Shown in pieces: positions 4,863-12,852 of a stretch of DNA of 64,000 nt. Both the position numbers and the translations under genes were made by a program. Source of the DNA: Phytohabitans kaempferiae (GTDB lineage Bacteria; Actinomycetota; Actinomycetes; Mycobacteriales; Micromonosporaceae); contig NZ_JBHLUH010000073.1 of the NCBI RefSeq assembly GCF_042433955.1, forward strand, positions 1-64,000. Direction: 5' to 3'. Each line of letters opens with the position of its first letter. The first letter of the stretch is position 1. The notes below the pieces were generated by a model, which made no database searches, was not told where the DNA came from, and saw only the letters and a list, made by a program, of their open reading frames with translations.

Positions 4863-6509
4863 ATGAGCAAGTTCAACAAGACCTCGACCCGCCCGGCGGG
4901 TGGCACGTCGCCGGTGTTCACCGAGGCGGCCCCGACCGGCAAGACGTTCGAAGGCGCACCCGGCTACGCACGGGACGCCAAGTCCGAGCTGTTCCTCCTC
5001 GCCGTCTCGAACATGGTCGGCGAGCAGACCTTCTACGAGCAGGCCGACGCCCGCGACAGCCGGTACCAGAAGCTCGTCCGCCAGGTCGCCGTCGCCGACC
5101 CGGAGTGGACGGCCGGGTTCCTGGCCTGGCTGCGCGGAGACGCGAACATGCGGTCGGCCGCGCTGGTCGGCGCCGCCGAGTTCGTCCGCGGCCGCCTGGC
5201 CGCTGGCGGCGAGCAGCAGCTCCCCCGCCGCGACCACACCACGGAGGGCACGGACAGCCTGTCGTACTCGACCGCGTCGAACCGGCGGGTCATCGCCTCG
5301 GTGCTCCAGCGCGCCGACGAGCCGGGCGAGCTGCTCGCGTACTGGACCTCGCGGCACGGCCGGGCGATCCCCAAACCGGTCAAGCGCGGCATCGCGGCGG
5401 CGGTCGGCCGGCTCTACACCGAGTACACGCTGCTGAAGTACGACACCGCGACCCGGGGCTTCCGGTTCGCCGACGTCATCGAGCTGGTCCATCCGGCACC
5501 GGTCACGCCACGGCAGGGTGAGCTGTTCCGCTACGCGCTGGCGCGGCGGCACAACCGGCCAGACGTACCCGACCCGGAGGCGCTGCCGATGGTCGCGTTC
5601 AACCGGACGCTGCGCGCGCTCGCCGCCACCAACCCGGAGCGGCACCTCCTCGACCAGGAGGCGCTGCGCCGCGCCGGCATGACGTGGGAGGACGCGCTGT
5701 CGCTCGCCGGATCCACGGTGGACAAGGCGAAGCTGTGGGAGGCACTGATCCCGTCGATGGGCTACATGGCCCTGCTGCGCAACCTGCGCAACTTCGACCA
5801 GGCCGGCGTCTCCGACCAGGTGGCCGAGCAGGTCGCGGCAAGGCTTGCAGACCCTGACCAAGTGGCAAAGTCCCGGCAGTTCCCGTTCCGGTTCTACGCC
5901 GCATACAACGCTGTCGGCTCGCTGCGGTGGGGGCACGCGCTGGAGAAGGCGCTAGCCGCGTCCCTGGCGAACGTTCCGGCGCTCCCGGGCCGCACGCTGG
6001 TGCTGGTGGACCAGTCGCCGTCGATGTTCCCCGGCTACTACTCAGCGGCGCAGCAGGTGATGCGGGACATCAGCAACGCCGACGTGGCGAAGATGTTCGG
6101 CTCGGCGCTGGCACTGCGTGCGGCCAACGCGACCTTGGTCGGGTACGGCCACACCAACTACCGGGTGCCATTCGGTCCCGGCGAGGCAGTTCTGCGGGTC
6201 ATGGGCAAGTTCCGGCAGGAATACGGCACCGACGCCTACGGTGCGGCACGCGACCACTTCGACCGCCACGACCGGATCGTCGTTGTGACCGACGGCGAGA
6301 ACAACGGCTCGCTCCGTTCATGGAAGCATGCTCGCGTGCCGGGCACCGTGCCGATCTACACGTGGAACATCGCGGGCTACCGACTGAGCCAGGACCCGGG
6401 CGGGCGGAACCGGCACACCTTCGGCGGCCTGACCGACCAAGCGTTCAGGATGATCCCGCTGCTCGAGGCCGGAAAGTCGCAGACGTGGCCTTGGGTGTCC
6501 GCCAACTAG
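4863..6509 (+). CDS. rsr: TROVE/vWA-domain RNA-binding protein (Ro60 orthologue)
   Basis: 548 residues, the usual length for bacterial Ro60 (Rsr). Ro60 forms a HEAT-repeat ring that binds Y RNA on its outside and threads 3' ends of misfolded RNAs through its hole; bacterial forms help rRNA maturation and RNA decay with exoribonucleases. The TROVE region covers roughly residues 30-350 (for example KTFEGAPGYARDAKSELFLL, then HTTEGTDSLSY). A vWA domain follows with the metal-site motif VDQSPSMF at ~382-389 and VVTDGENNG at ~475. ATG 4863 has CGGAG 8 nt upstream. The preceding Y RNA and tRNA array point to an RNA-handling module. Confidence 0.92.
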   Translation: MSKFNKTSTRPAGGTSPVFTEAAPTGKTFEGAPGYARDAKSELFLLAVSNMVGEQTFYEQADARDSRYQKLVRQVAVADPEWTAGFLAWLRGDANMRSAALVGAAEFVRGRLAAGGEQQLPRRDHTTEGTDSLSYSTASNRRVIASVLQRADEPGELLAYWTSRHGRAIPKPVKRGIAAAVGRLYTEYTLLKYDTATRGFRFADVIELVHPAPVTPRQGELFRYALARRHNRPDVPDPEALPMVAFNRTLRALAATNPERHLLDQEALRRAGMTWEDALSLAGSTVDKAKLWEALIPSMGYMALLRNLRNFDQAGVSDQVAEQVAARLADPDQVAKSRQFPFRFYAAYNAVGSLRWGHALEKALAASLANVPALPGRTLVLVDQSPSMFPGYYSAAQQVMRDISNADVAKMFGSALALRAANATLVGYGHTNYRVPFGPGEAVLRVMGKFRQEYGTDAYGAARDHFDRHDRIVVVTDGENNGSLRSWKHARVPGTVPIYTWNIAGYRLSQDPGGRNRHTFGGLTDQAFRMIPLLEAGKSQTWPWVSAN

Positions 6510-6523
6510 GCTGACGTGTGTTA

Positions 6524-6572
6524 GCGGAGTGGCTACGGCCCGCGACGTCGGCACGGTCCCGGGCCGCTCCGT
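6524..6572. terminator. Possible bidirectional terminator after Ro60 gene
   Basis: Between two convergent genes. CGGAG (6525-6529) pairs with CTCCG (6567-6571), and CGGCCCG (6537-6543) with CGGGCCG (6560-6566). No T-run follows, which is common in GC-rich actinobacteria. Confidence 0.35.
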
Positions 6573-6575
6573 CTG

Positions 6576-7103
6576 TCAGTCAGTCTCGCAGGCCACCCCG
6601 TCGTTGTCCCGGTCCAGACCCTTCCGATAGCCGGGCTCACCCCGGTAAATCGGTGCCGCACCAGCTCGTCTCGCCGCATCACAGTTGGCGTAGTAGACGT
6701 CAGGCTCGTCCTCCGGCGGCGGAGGTGCGGCCGGCTTCGTCGTCTTCGGCGGAGGTGGCGGCACCGCCGGTTTCTTCGACGCGGGCGGCTTCGGCGCCGG
6801 GCTTGAGGTCGCCGGAACGGGCGAAGGCGTCGGTGACAGCGACAGCGATGGAGATGGGCTCGGCGTCGAGCTGGGCGAGGCCGGCGTCTCAACCGGCGCG
6901 GAAACCAGCCGCTCCACACCGGCGGGCTGCGCGGTCGCGGTCACTCCACCACCCGGCTCATCGTCATCGCCGGTGGTGGCAAGAGAGACGACCCCGCACA
7001 GTCCGCACAGCAGCAGCATCGCGCCCGCGGTGGCCCCGCCGACGATCGTGAGCGCCTTGCGGAGGGCAGGATCGGGTGTTTTGCGTGGTGCATGGTAGGT
7101 CAT
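6576..7103 (-). CDS. Membrane-anchored excalibur-domain protein
   Basis: 175 residues. A cytoplasmic start (MTYHAPRKTPDP) leads into a transmembrane segment (~22-42, TIVGGATAGAMLLLCGLCGV), then a long Pro/Ser/Thr/Lys-rich linker, then a C-terminal excalibur motif (DVYYANCDAARRAG, DRDNDGVACE at the end). Excalibur is a small calcium-binding domain with conserved DxDxDGxxCE, usually outside the cell. The linker probably spans the wall. Convergent with the Ro60 gene and not obviously linked to it. Confidence 0.85.
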   Translation of the reverse strand: MTYHAPRKTPDPALRKALTIVGGATAGAMLLLCGLCGVVSLATTGDDDEPGGGVTATAQPAGVERLVSAPVETPASPSSTPSPSPSLSLSPTPSPVPATSSPAPKPPASKKPAVPPPPPKTTKPAAPPPPEDEPDVYYANCDAARRAGAAPIYRGEPGYRKGLDRDNDGVACETD

Positions 7104-7265
7104 GTGCGGCAGTGTGGTCTTGCCCAGAGATCGACTTCACTGGCTGTTAGGTCAGGGTTGGTGTCGCCTACTGGACTGGCACGTTGCTCCGAGCCGCCCC
7201 ACGTCCAGGGTCGAGACTCCAGTACTCCAATACCGGGGTAGGCCAGTAGAGGCGCACGGGCTAGC

Positions 7266-7484
7266 GTGCCTGCGATCCTCGCCAACGGAACCCCAGGTCA
7301 ACGCAAGGCAGTCATCGAGGAGTACACCGCCGAGATCAAGATCCAGGGCAGCCAGCTCATACCCATCTTCTGGATCCCCACCAACGGCGAAGGGCCAGCC
7401 GACACGCCGACTGACCCCGCGTTTCGCACATCAGTACACGTTGTGGGGCGGGCGGGACTCGAACCCGCGACCGAGGGATTATGA
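7266..7484 (+). pseudogene. C-terminal tail of a serine site-specific recombinase
   Basis: Only the last ~70 residues survive: VPAILANGTPGQRKAVIEEY and IKIQGSQLIPIFWIPT, typical of the C-terminus of large serine recombinases of actinobacterial elements. The frame ends RAGLEPATEGL-stop, and these last codons are the tRNA-Met-derived repeat at 7443-7485. Integrases whose 3' end overlaps their own attachment site are common. The catalytic N-terminal domain is missing. Confidence 0.7.
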
Positions 7485-7485
7485 G
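7443..7485. repeat. attachment-site-like direct repeat, left copy
   Basis: 43 bp identical to 23178-23220, which is the 3' half (anticodon loop to 3' end) of the tRNA-Met gene on the minus strand. The 5' half of the tRNA is not present here. This is the pattern left by integration of an element into a tRNA 3' end. Confidence 0.88.
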
Positions 7486-7659
7486 CCCATCCAAGATCAT
7501 TACTATTGGGTCGGCTTGATCCCGGACCGGGGCCGTGACGTGCGGTTTCATTGATCGCCGTCCGGCCCCCTCCGGGGTCGTCCGGACGGCAACGGCGCCG
7601 TTCCCTAGCAAGATCCCTAGCACTTGCCCGGGACCTCCAGCACGACGGAGGTCGATGTT
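7486..7659. other. Element left-end noncoding stretch
   Basis: No gene seen. Contains inverted-repeat sequence GTCCGGCCCCCTCCGGGGTC-like near 7558-7580 and the repeat CGCCGTTCCCTAGCAAGATC (7596-7615). Confidence 0.4.
7596..7615. repeat. 20-bp direct repeat, copy 1
   Basis: CGCCGTTCCCTAGCAAGATC occurs again at 12053-12072. A related sequence (AAGATCCCTAGCATTTCCCT) sits at the end of the integrase remnant near 20626-20645. Confidence 0.7.
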
Positions 7660-7866
7660 ATGAAGGCAAGTGAGTACGCGGCGACCACCGGGTACGTCGG
7701 CCCGCAGCTCCGGGAGGTGGCTCTGCGCGACGCGCTGCGCGGCGTGGATCTGGGCGGCCACGACGAACGGATCATCGCCTGAATGGTCCGGCAACTCGAC
7801 GACCCCACCCTGCGTACGGTTGTCAGTCGCATCGAGCGTGCCCGGCTCGCGGAGGTGTCGCGGTGA
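7660..7866 (+). pseudogene. Small mobile-element protein with in-frame TGA
   Basis: ATG 7660 opens a frame MKASEYAATTGYVGPQLREV... that hits TGA at 7780-7782 (codon 41) and continues in the same frame as MVRQLDDPTLRTVVSRIERA to a second TGA at 7864. Small proteins of this shape accompany DUF2637 genes in actinobacterial integrative elements, where a Trp codon fits at the stop position. The downstream DUF2637 GTG overlaps the final stop. Confidence 0.5.
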
Positions 7867-8167
7867 CCGCCGAGCGCCCGCGACCCGCGTACGGTGAGCG
7901 GCTCGAAGGTGTGGTGCAGGTCGCCATCATGCTCGTCATCGGCGCCGCGGCGGGAGCGGCGAGCTTCACGCACGTCCACGATGTGGCGGAGACGCGCGGC
8001 CAGCCGGGGTGGCTGGCCTGGGCCGACGCGGTCACGGGCGCGCTTTTGTCGAAGCCGTCGAACAAGGCCGCACTCCCGACCATCGCGAGCTGGCCCGCGC
8101 TGCTGGGGCCGACATCTCGCACGCCCGGCGGGTGCACCGGCGGTTGGCGGCGGCGCAGCCCGGCTGA
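7863..8167 (+). pseudogene. DUF2637-type membrane protein, deletion remnant
   Basis: GTG 7863 overlaps the previous stop. The frame begins like DUF2637 proteins of conjugative elements (VAIMLVIGAAAGAASFTHVH, then QPGWLAWADAV), with one membrane segment. After residue ~58 the frame no longer matches; a different frame carries the expected C-terminal helix-turn-helix (AFVEAVEQGRTPDHRELA, SHARRVHRRLAA) and stops at 8167. Deletion plus frameshift. Confidence 0.6.
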
Positions 8168-8301
8168 GTCCGGACCGGTCCAGTTCCCTGGGACCACGTC
8201 TCGGGGAACTGGACCGGCTCCCGGAACGCTGGGCCGCCGTTGGCGGTAGCCTGCCCTCGTCACGCGAGCCGGACACCATGGGCGAAGGGGAGTACGAAGC
8301 G

Positions 8302-9453
8302 ATGGCGACAACGGTCGACCTGGTTGCGCGGAGCGGCGACCTCAAGCGCGAGCTGGTGCAGTACACGCAACAGCCACGCTACGACCGGGCCCTCCGTGAG
8401 GCGCTGCTGGCCCGGGACCTGCCCCCGACCGTGTCCGAGGAACAGCAATGGATCATGTTCCTGGACTACTTCGTGCTGCAACACCGGCTGCCCAACGGCA
8501 AGACCGTGGTGGAGCAGTTTGTCGCCGCCCACCCCGACCTGCCCGAGGCCGAACGGGACCTGCTGCTCGGCTGGCGCGACGTGGTCGAAGGCGTCTTCGA
8601 GGTCAAGCGCCGCGACGGTGACGCACTCGTGGTGGAGAACCTGATCGACGACCTGACCTACCGGGTGTATTCCAATATGGGGCCGGCCGTGTTTCGCCGG
8701 ATGCCGCGTCGCTCGTTCGTCATTACCCGGCTCGTGCCCATCGGTGCGGACTGGCTGATCAGCGGCATGACAAATGTGTTCCCCGCCGGCCAGCGCGCGC
8801 ACGTCCACCAGGCCGCCGCTGGCGTCGCGCTGCGCAATCCCGCCCTCATCTTTCGCAACCCGGACAAGCTCGCCCGCGGTTGGGAGCTGCAGCGCGCCGA
8901 ACGGGACCGGTTCGTCCGCTTCTTCGGCACCGACCTCGTCGTGCTGTCTGGCGAGCAGTTCGCCGATCAGATGCGCCAGTACCAGGAGTTCAGCCGCAAG
9001 GAGATACTCGCAGCCCTCCCCGAAGCCGATCGCACACGCCGTGCCGACAGCCCGGCCCCGGAGTTCGCCACCGATCCCCACCTGCTGGAATCCGAGACCG
9101 TGGCCATCATCTTCGACGAGGTCGAGGGATTGAACTTCTACGCCGAGTTCGGCCTTGTCGAGGCGGTCTTCGCCGATCCGGCGCTGCTGCGTCGCCGCCT
9201 GTACAAGCAGCGGCTGATCGACTACCTGGACGATGAGTCCGTCTCCCCGCTGCCGTTCCGGCGCCTGGCCGACCGCGACCTCGACCGGGCCAGCGTGCTC
9301 TTCCAAAAGCTGCTGCGCCGGCCCGGCTTCGACTGGCGCCGCGACGGGGAGGAACTGCTGCGCGAACGCAAGGCGTCGTTCTTCGAGCGGCCGCCGCAGC
9401 CCTCGTTCAGCCCGATCAGCGAACACCTCGCCGGGTACGTCTCGCGAGGCTGA
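8302..9453 (+). CDS. Uncharacterised 383-residue protein
   Basis: I do not recognise the family. ATG 8302 has GAAGGGGA about 10 nt upstream; an earlier ATG at 8278 is possible. The protein is soluble, acidic and mostly helical by composition, without signal peptide or membrane segment. Notable stretches: EEQQWIMFLDYFVLQHRLPN (~53-72), LLLGWRDVVEGVFEV, ERPPQPSFSPISEHLAGYV near the end. It reads as one intact domain of ordinary codon use and is followed 28 nt later by the ERCC4 nuclease gene, so the two may be co-transcribed. Confidence 0.6.
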   Translation: MATTVDLVARSGDLKRELVQYTQQPRYDRALREALLARDLPPTVSEEQQWIMFLDYFVLQHRLPNGKTVVEQFVAAHPDLPEAERDLLLGWRDVVEGVFEVKRRDGDALVVENLIDDLTYRVYSNMGPAVFRRMPRRSFVITRLVPIGADWLISGMTNVFPAGQRAHVHQAAAGVALRNPALIFRNPDKLARGWELQRAERDRFVRFFGTDLVVLSGEQFADQMRQYQEFSRKEILAALPEADRTRRADSPAPEFATDPHLLESETVAIIFDEVEGLNFYAEFGLVEAVFADPALLRRRLYKQRLIDYLDDESVSPLPFRRLADRDLDRASVLFQKLLRRPGFDWRRDGEELLRERKASFFERPPQPSFSPISEHLAGYVSRG

Positions 9454-9481
9454 CCACGACCGGCTGGCAGACTGGTTCGTC

Positions 9482-10444
9482 GTGGCACAGTTCGTCATCG
9501 CCAGAAACCCGGAGCCGGACTCGCGGCTGCCGTACCTGCTGTGGGTGCCGCTGGGCCAGCGGGGCGTGCTGTTCAAGGCCGGCGGCACCTGGCCGCGCAC
9601 GTCGGCGGTGTATTGCCACCCGATCGACGGCTGGCCGGACGACGCCGAGGTGCTGGAACGGCTGCCCGTGCGCTCCTGCGTACGCCGGGGCGCCGCGATC
9701 GACCTGGTCCTCGACCGGGGACGCGAAAACCGCTCCCAGTTCGTGTTCACCACCGCCCGGGGCCGTGAGGTGGTGTTCTGGCAATCCCCGCGTACCGTCA
9801 AGCAGTCCCGCCCCGGTGTGCGCCGGCCCACCGCCCGCGCGGCCGGCATCCCGCAGCTGGAGATCCTGGTCGACATCCGCGAGCAGTACCCGTACCGCTT
9901 CGCCGACCAGCGCGTCAGCGTGACCCGGCGGCCGCTACCGGCCGGCGACTACGCGGCCATGGTCGACGGGCGGCTTGTCGCCACCGTGGAACGCAAATCA
10001 ATCCCTGACCTGATCTCCTCGATCACCGGCAGCAAGCTCAAGTACGCCATGGCCGACCTGGCCGCGCTGCCACACGCGGCGATCGTGGTCGAGGACCGCT
10101 ACGCCGCCATCTTCAAGCAGACCCGGGTACGCCCCGCCACCGTCGCCGATGCCCTCGCCGAACTCCAGATCACCTGGCCGGCCATCCCGATCGTGTTCGC
10201 CGACACCCGGGCGTTGGCCGAGGAGTGGACCTATCGCTTCCTGGCCGCTGCGGCTCATCACGCCGGGGACGACGCGCACGGCCGGGACCGGCTGGCCGAC
10301 CTACCCGAGCCGGCCCCACCGCCGGCACCCGATCCCACCGCCGCGGAGATCCGGGCCTGGGCGCGCACCGCTGGCCTGGACATCAGCAACGGTGGACGCA
10401 TCCCCGTCGAAATCCGCGAGGCGTACCGCCACGCCCACACCTGA
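9482..10444 (+). CDS. ERCC4-type nuclease with Lsr2-like DNA-binding tail
   Basis: 320 residues from GTG 9482. Residues ~123-235 hold an ERCC4/XPF-type nuclease fold: ILVDIREQYPYRF, LPAGDYAAMVDG and the catalytic signature VERKSIPDL (ERKxxxD), which in XPF/Mus81 nucleases coordinates metal for cutting branched DNA. The last ~35 residues (AEIRAWARTAGLDISNGGRI) resemble the AT-hook-like C-terminal DNA-binding domain of Lsr2. The N-terminal ~110 residues are conserved in actinobacterial relatives but unassigned. Possible role in repair or in recognising AT-rich foreign DNA; substrate unknown. Confidence 0.82.
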   Translation: MAQFVIARNPEPDSRLPYLLWVPLGQRGVLFKAGGTWPRTSAVYCHPIDGWPDDAEVLERLPVRSCVRRGAAIDLVLDRGRENRSQFVFTTARGREVVFWQSPRTVKQSRPGVRRPTARAAGIPQLEILVDIREQYPYRFADQRVSVTRRPLPAGDYAAMVDGRLVATVERKSIPDLISSITGSKLKYAMADLAALPHAAIVVEDRYAAIFKQTRVRPATVADALAELQITWPAIPIVFADTRALAEEWTYRFLAAAAHHAGDDAHGRDRLADLPEPAPPPAPDPTAAEIRAWARTAGLDISNGGRIPVEIREAYRHAHT

Positions 10445-10457
10445 CCACCCTCCCGGA

Positions 10458-11132
10458 CTACTGGTCAGGAGGCTGCGACGAGGTCAGCTCATCGCGCCAG
10501 GCAGCCACGCGGGCACGCAGCGAAGCGACCTCCGTCGGCGAAAGGCCGTACTCGGCGAAGTCCTCGTCGTCGAATCGTTCGACGTAGCGCAGCATGCCCG
10601 CGAACATCGCGCGGTCGAAGCCGGCATCGACGGTCTCCGCGAGCACGCACAACCGATCGAGGGTGTAACGGCCAGACGTGATCGCCGCGTCGATGTCGAG
10701 GAAGTCACGCGCGGCAGCGCGGTTGTACAGGGCGTCCATCTTGCCCGCCAGGACATCGTCGGCGTGCAGCACCGGGCCGATCTCCATCTGTACCGGCGGT
10801 TGCATACGCCAATTCGCCACCAACTCCACCCGGTACTGTGCGCCCGGCTCTGCCGGGTCGGTGAGGTACAGGCGGACGAACGTGTCCGTCCGGTGGTCGA
10901 CCTCGACCTGGTAGCCCGCGCCACGGTATGCGGTGATCACCTCGTCGACGGCGGCTGGGAAGTCCGCTCGGCGTTGCCAGTCGGCGAACAGGTCAACGTC
11001 TTCACTCGGGCGTTGCAGAATGCCGTGCGCGGCGACGGCATGGCCACCGGCCAGCGCGAACCCGTGTGGCCCGCCCGCCGTGAGCCCGATCTCGGCCAGG
11101 CGCCGGTGGACCGCCGCGTGTTCCGCTCTCAC
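10458..11132 (-). CDS. AbiEii/AbiGii-type nucleotidyltransferase toxin
   Basis: 224 residues. The start HGFALAGGHAVAAHGILQRP and SEDVDLF give the GG...DxD nucleotidyltransferase core of AbiEii/MenT-like toxins, which inactivate tRNAs or other targets by adding nucleotides, as abortive-infection or toxin-antitoxin modules. Further motifs: DTFVRLYL, HADDVLAGKMDALYNRAAARDFLD. The start codon overlaps the stop of the upstream gene by one base (TGATG), so translation is coupled to its putative antitoxin. Confidence 0.8.
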   Translation of the reverse strand: MRAEHAAVHRRLAEIGLTAGGPHGFALAGGHAVAAHGILQRPSEDVDLFADWQRRADFPAAVDEVITAYRGAGYQVEVDHRTDTFVRLYLTDPAEPGAQYRVELVANWRMQPPVQMEIGPVLHADDVLAGKMDALYNRAAARDFLDIDAAITSGRYTLDRLCVLAETVDAGFDRAMFAGMLRYVERFDDEDFAEYGLSPTEVASLRARVAAWRDELTSSQPPDQ

Positions 11133-11485
11133 TACGCGGCTGGCCGGCGCGCGGCGGCCAGTTCAGGAAACCGCGCCTCCCACAGCTGGCGCACCTGGGG
11201 CGGGACTACCAGGCCCGGCCACAGCCGCACCAGTGTCGGCCCGTCCAGCCATCGGGTCAGCTCCTCCGGATGGGTGGCTTCGCGAAGGACGGTCTCGTAC
11301 ATGCTGGCCAGCCTGCGCGGGTTGTCCAGGTCATAGCTGGCCCGGCCGGACCAGTTCAACCGCCGGTCCAACCGCAGCACTCCACTCGTGGGACCACGCA
11401 AGTCGGCCAAGCGTGCAGCCACCGCGTAGGGGCGTTGGTCGGCGTACCGCGAGCCGAGCGGCGCACGAGATGCTTCCGCGCTCAT
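11132..11485 (-). CDS. Putative antitoxin partner of the AbiEii-type toxin
   Basis: 117 residues, start ATG 11485. No recognised domain; contains LADLRGPTSGVLRLDRRLNW, YDLDNPRRLASMYETVLREA, LVRLWPGLVVPPQVRQLWEA. Small proteins with this pattern precede AbiEii-type genes in other actinobacteria (from memory). The one-base overlap with the toxin gene supports an antitoxin/regulator role. It lacks the classical winged-helix AbiEi signature, so function stays inferred. Confidence 0.6.
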   Translation of the reverse strand: MSAEASRAPLGSRYADQRPYAVAARLADLRGPTSGVLRLDRRLNWSGRASYDLDNPRRLASMYETVLREATHPEELTRWLDGPTLVRLWPGLVVPPQVRQLWEARFPELAAARRPAA

Positions 11486-11545
11486 TGCCAACCCCCTCCG
11501 CCTCGGCGTCGACCGTCTCATCCACGGTAAACGACCACACGCAGT

Positions 11546-11558
11546 TGATGTCACATCA
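11546..11558. promoter_or_regulatory. Palindrome TGATGTCACATCA between divergent genes
   Basis: A perfect 6-bp inverted repeat around a central C, 61 bp upstream of the antitoxin start and 81 bp upstream of the RAMA-like gene on the other strand. Candidate operator for the toxin-antitoxin pair; no direct evidence. Confidence 0.4.
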
Positions 11559-11638
11559 GGCGGTTGCGCGACTTGACTTCTCCGCTGAGCTAGCTCAGGA
11601 TGAAGGCGCTGTAAGTTCTTAGAGTTCTCGGAGTCGGG

Positions 11639-12040
11639 ATGGCAAGTATTGATATTGACGACACCACCGATCAGTACCTGGAGTTCGCCGCGAACGTTGG
11701 CGGGGTCACCAAGGGCCAGATCGTCGCCCAGCTCGTAGCCGCGGCCAGGACCAGGGCCAAGCCTCCCCTGGAGAGCAAGGAGAGTGACCAGAACGCGGTC
11801 GCGATACACGTGGACTACGACGGCCACCGCACCCGAGCCCAGTTTGTCCCCGGCCCCGGCCGCATCGAGATCACGGACGGGCCACTCGCCGGCATGACGT
11901 TCCGCACGCCAAGCGAAGCCGCGCGCGCCGTCGTGGGCCACTACAAGCCCACTGTCTCCCCACATAGGAATGGCTGGGTTTTCTGGATCATTACCGCGAA
12001 CGGAGAACCGCTGCAAAGCATCCGCCACAGTCGTCCATGA
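11639..12040 (+). CDS. RAMA-domain-like small protein
   Basis: 133 residues from ATG 11639. Residues ~60-128 (DYDGHRTRAQFVP, FRTPSEAARAVVG, RNGWVFWIITANGEPL) match the layout of RAMA domains, found with restriction enzymes and methylases and thought to bind modified DNA. The N-terminal 50 residues (IDDTTDQYLEFAANVGG, TKGQIVAQLVAAAR) look like a short DNA-binding or oligomerisation segment. Divergent from the AbiEii-type pair; regulator or sensor of modified DNA are both possible. Confidence 0.6.
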   Translation: MASIDIDDTTDQYLEFAANVGGVTKGQIVAQLVAAARTRAKPPLESKESDQNAVAIHVDYDGHRTRAQFVPGPGRIEITDGPLAGMTFRTPSEAARAVVGHYKPTVSPHRNGWVFWIITANGEPLQSIRHSRP

Positions 12041-12297
12041 CGCGGACGTCGACGCCGTTCCCTAGCAAGATCTCTACCATCTGCTCGGGCCGGCCAGGAC
12101 CCTTGATGCCGAACCGTTCGATAGGCTACATCAGTGCGCACGACAATCGTCACCACGAAGGCTCGCGCCAGTGACGTACGGCCACCGCTATGTGACCGCT
12201 GCTGGGTGGATAGGCTCGGACGACCCGTCATTGTGAGCCAACGAGTACGAGCAAAGGACCCGGGCGGCGATTAGCATCCTAGGGCACGCACCAACGT
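12041..12297. other. Noncoding stretch with repeat copy 2
   Basis: No gene recognised. Holds the second copy of CGCCGTTCCCTAGCAAGATC at 12053-12072. Base composition drops toward the following membrane genes. Confidence 0.4.
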
Positions 12298-12843
12298 TCA
12301 TTGCTCTTGTCGCTTGACCTCGATGGCTTGATCTAGCTGTTGCTGCCGTTTGCTATGTTCGTCACGTAGCCGCTCTGTCATTTCGGCGAATATCGCATAG
12401 GCATCTTCGTCGACCAAGTTACGGTATCTACCAACGCGCAGTTCAACCGCCTCATACTCTCGTTCTATCGCATCTGCGGCTTGCTGCGAACTGAAGCTCC
12501 GTTCGTGGTATTTGTAGTAGCCAGTAAACCCAGCCGCCAGGCCAACGGCCGCGGTAACGCCGACGGCCGCCCATCGTGCCTGTGCATAGGAAACGGAGGC
12601 CGTCGCTATCGCGGTGGAAGCTACCGATCCGGCAATGACTACCCCCTGGAATCGATTGTGTATCCGTCGGTTCCGATTTGCTTCTTCGCGAAATTGAGCG
12701 ATGATGTCCAGAGTGTCGTCACGGTACCGCTTCTGAGCAGCAAGCGGTGATCCGCTTAAATCCGCTTGCGGGTCACGCTGTTCGATGAGCAGTCGCCGAC
12801 GTAGCAGGTTCAGTCGCTTTATATTGAAGCGAGTTTCTCGCAT
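12298..12843 (-). CDS. DUF4231/SLATT-like two-TM membrane protein
   Basis: 181 residues. A basic N-terminus with KRYRDDTLDIIAQFREEANR is followed by two adjacent membrane segments (~66-88 and 92-112) and a charged helical C-terminus (EYEAVELRVGRYRNLVDEDA, RLRDEHSKRQQQLDQAIEVK). This layout is that of DUF4231, in the wider SLATT group (two-TM pore-like effectors linked to nucleotide-sensing defence systems). GC content is visibly lower than neighbours, fitting horizontal transfer. A companion two-TM gene lies 9 nt upstream. Confidence 0.7.
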   Translation of the reverse strand: MRETRFNIKRLNLLRRRLLIEQRDPQADLSGSPLAAQKRYRDDTLDIIAQFREEANRNRRIHNRFQGVVIAGSVASTAIATASVSYAQARWAAVGVTAAVGLAAGFTGYYKYHERSFSSQQAADAIEREYEAVELRVGRYRNLVDEDAYAIFAEMTERLRDEHSKRQQQLDQAIEVKRQEQ

Positions 12844-12852
12844 CCGCTTGTA

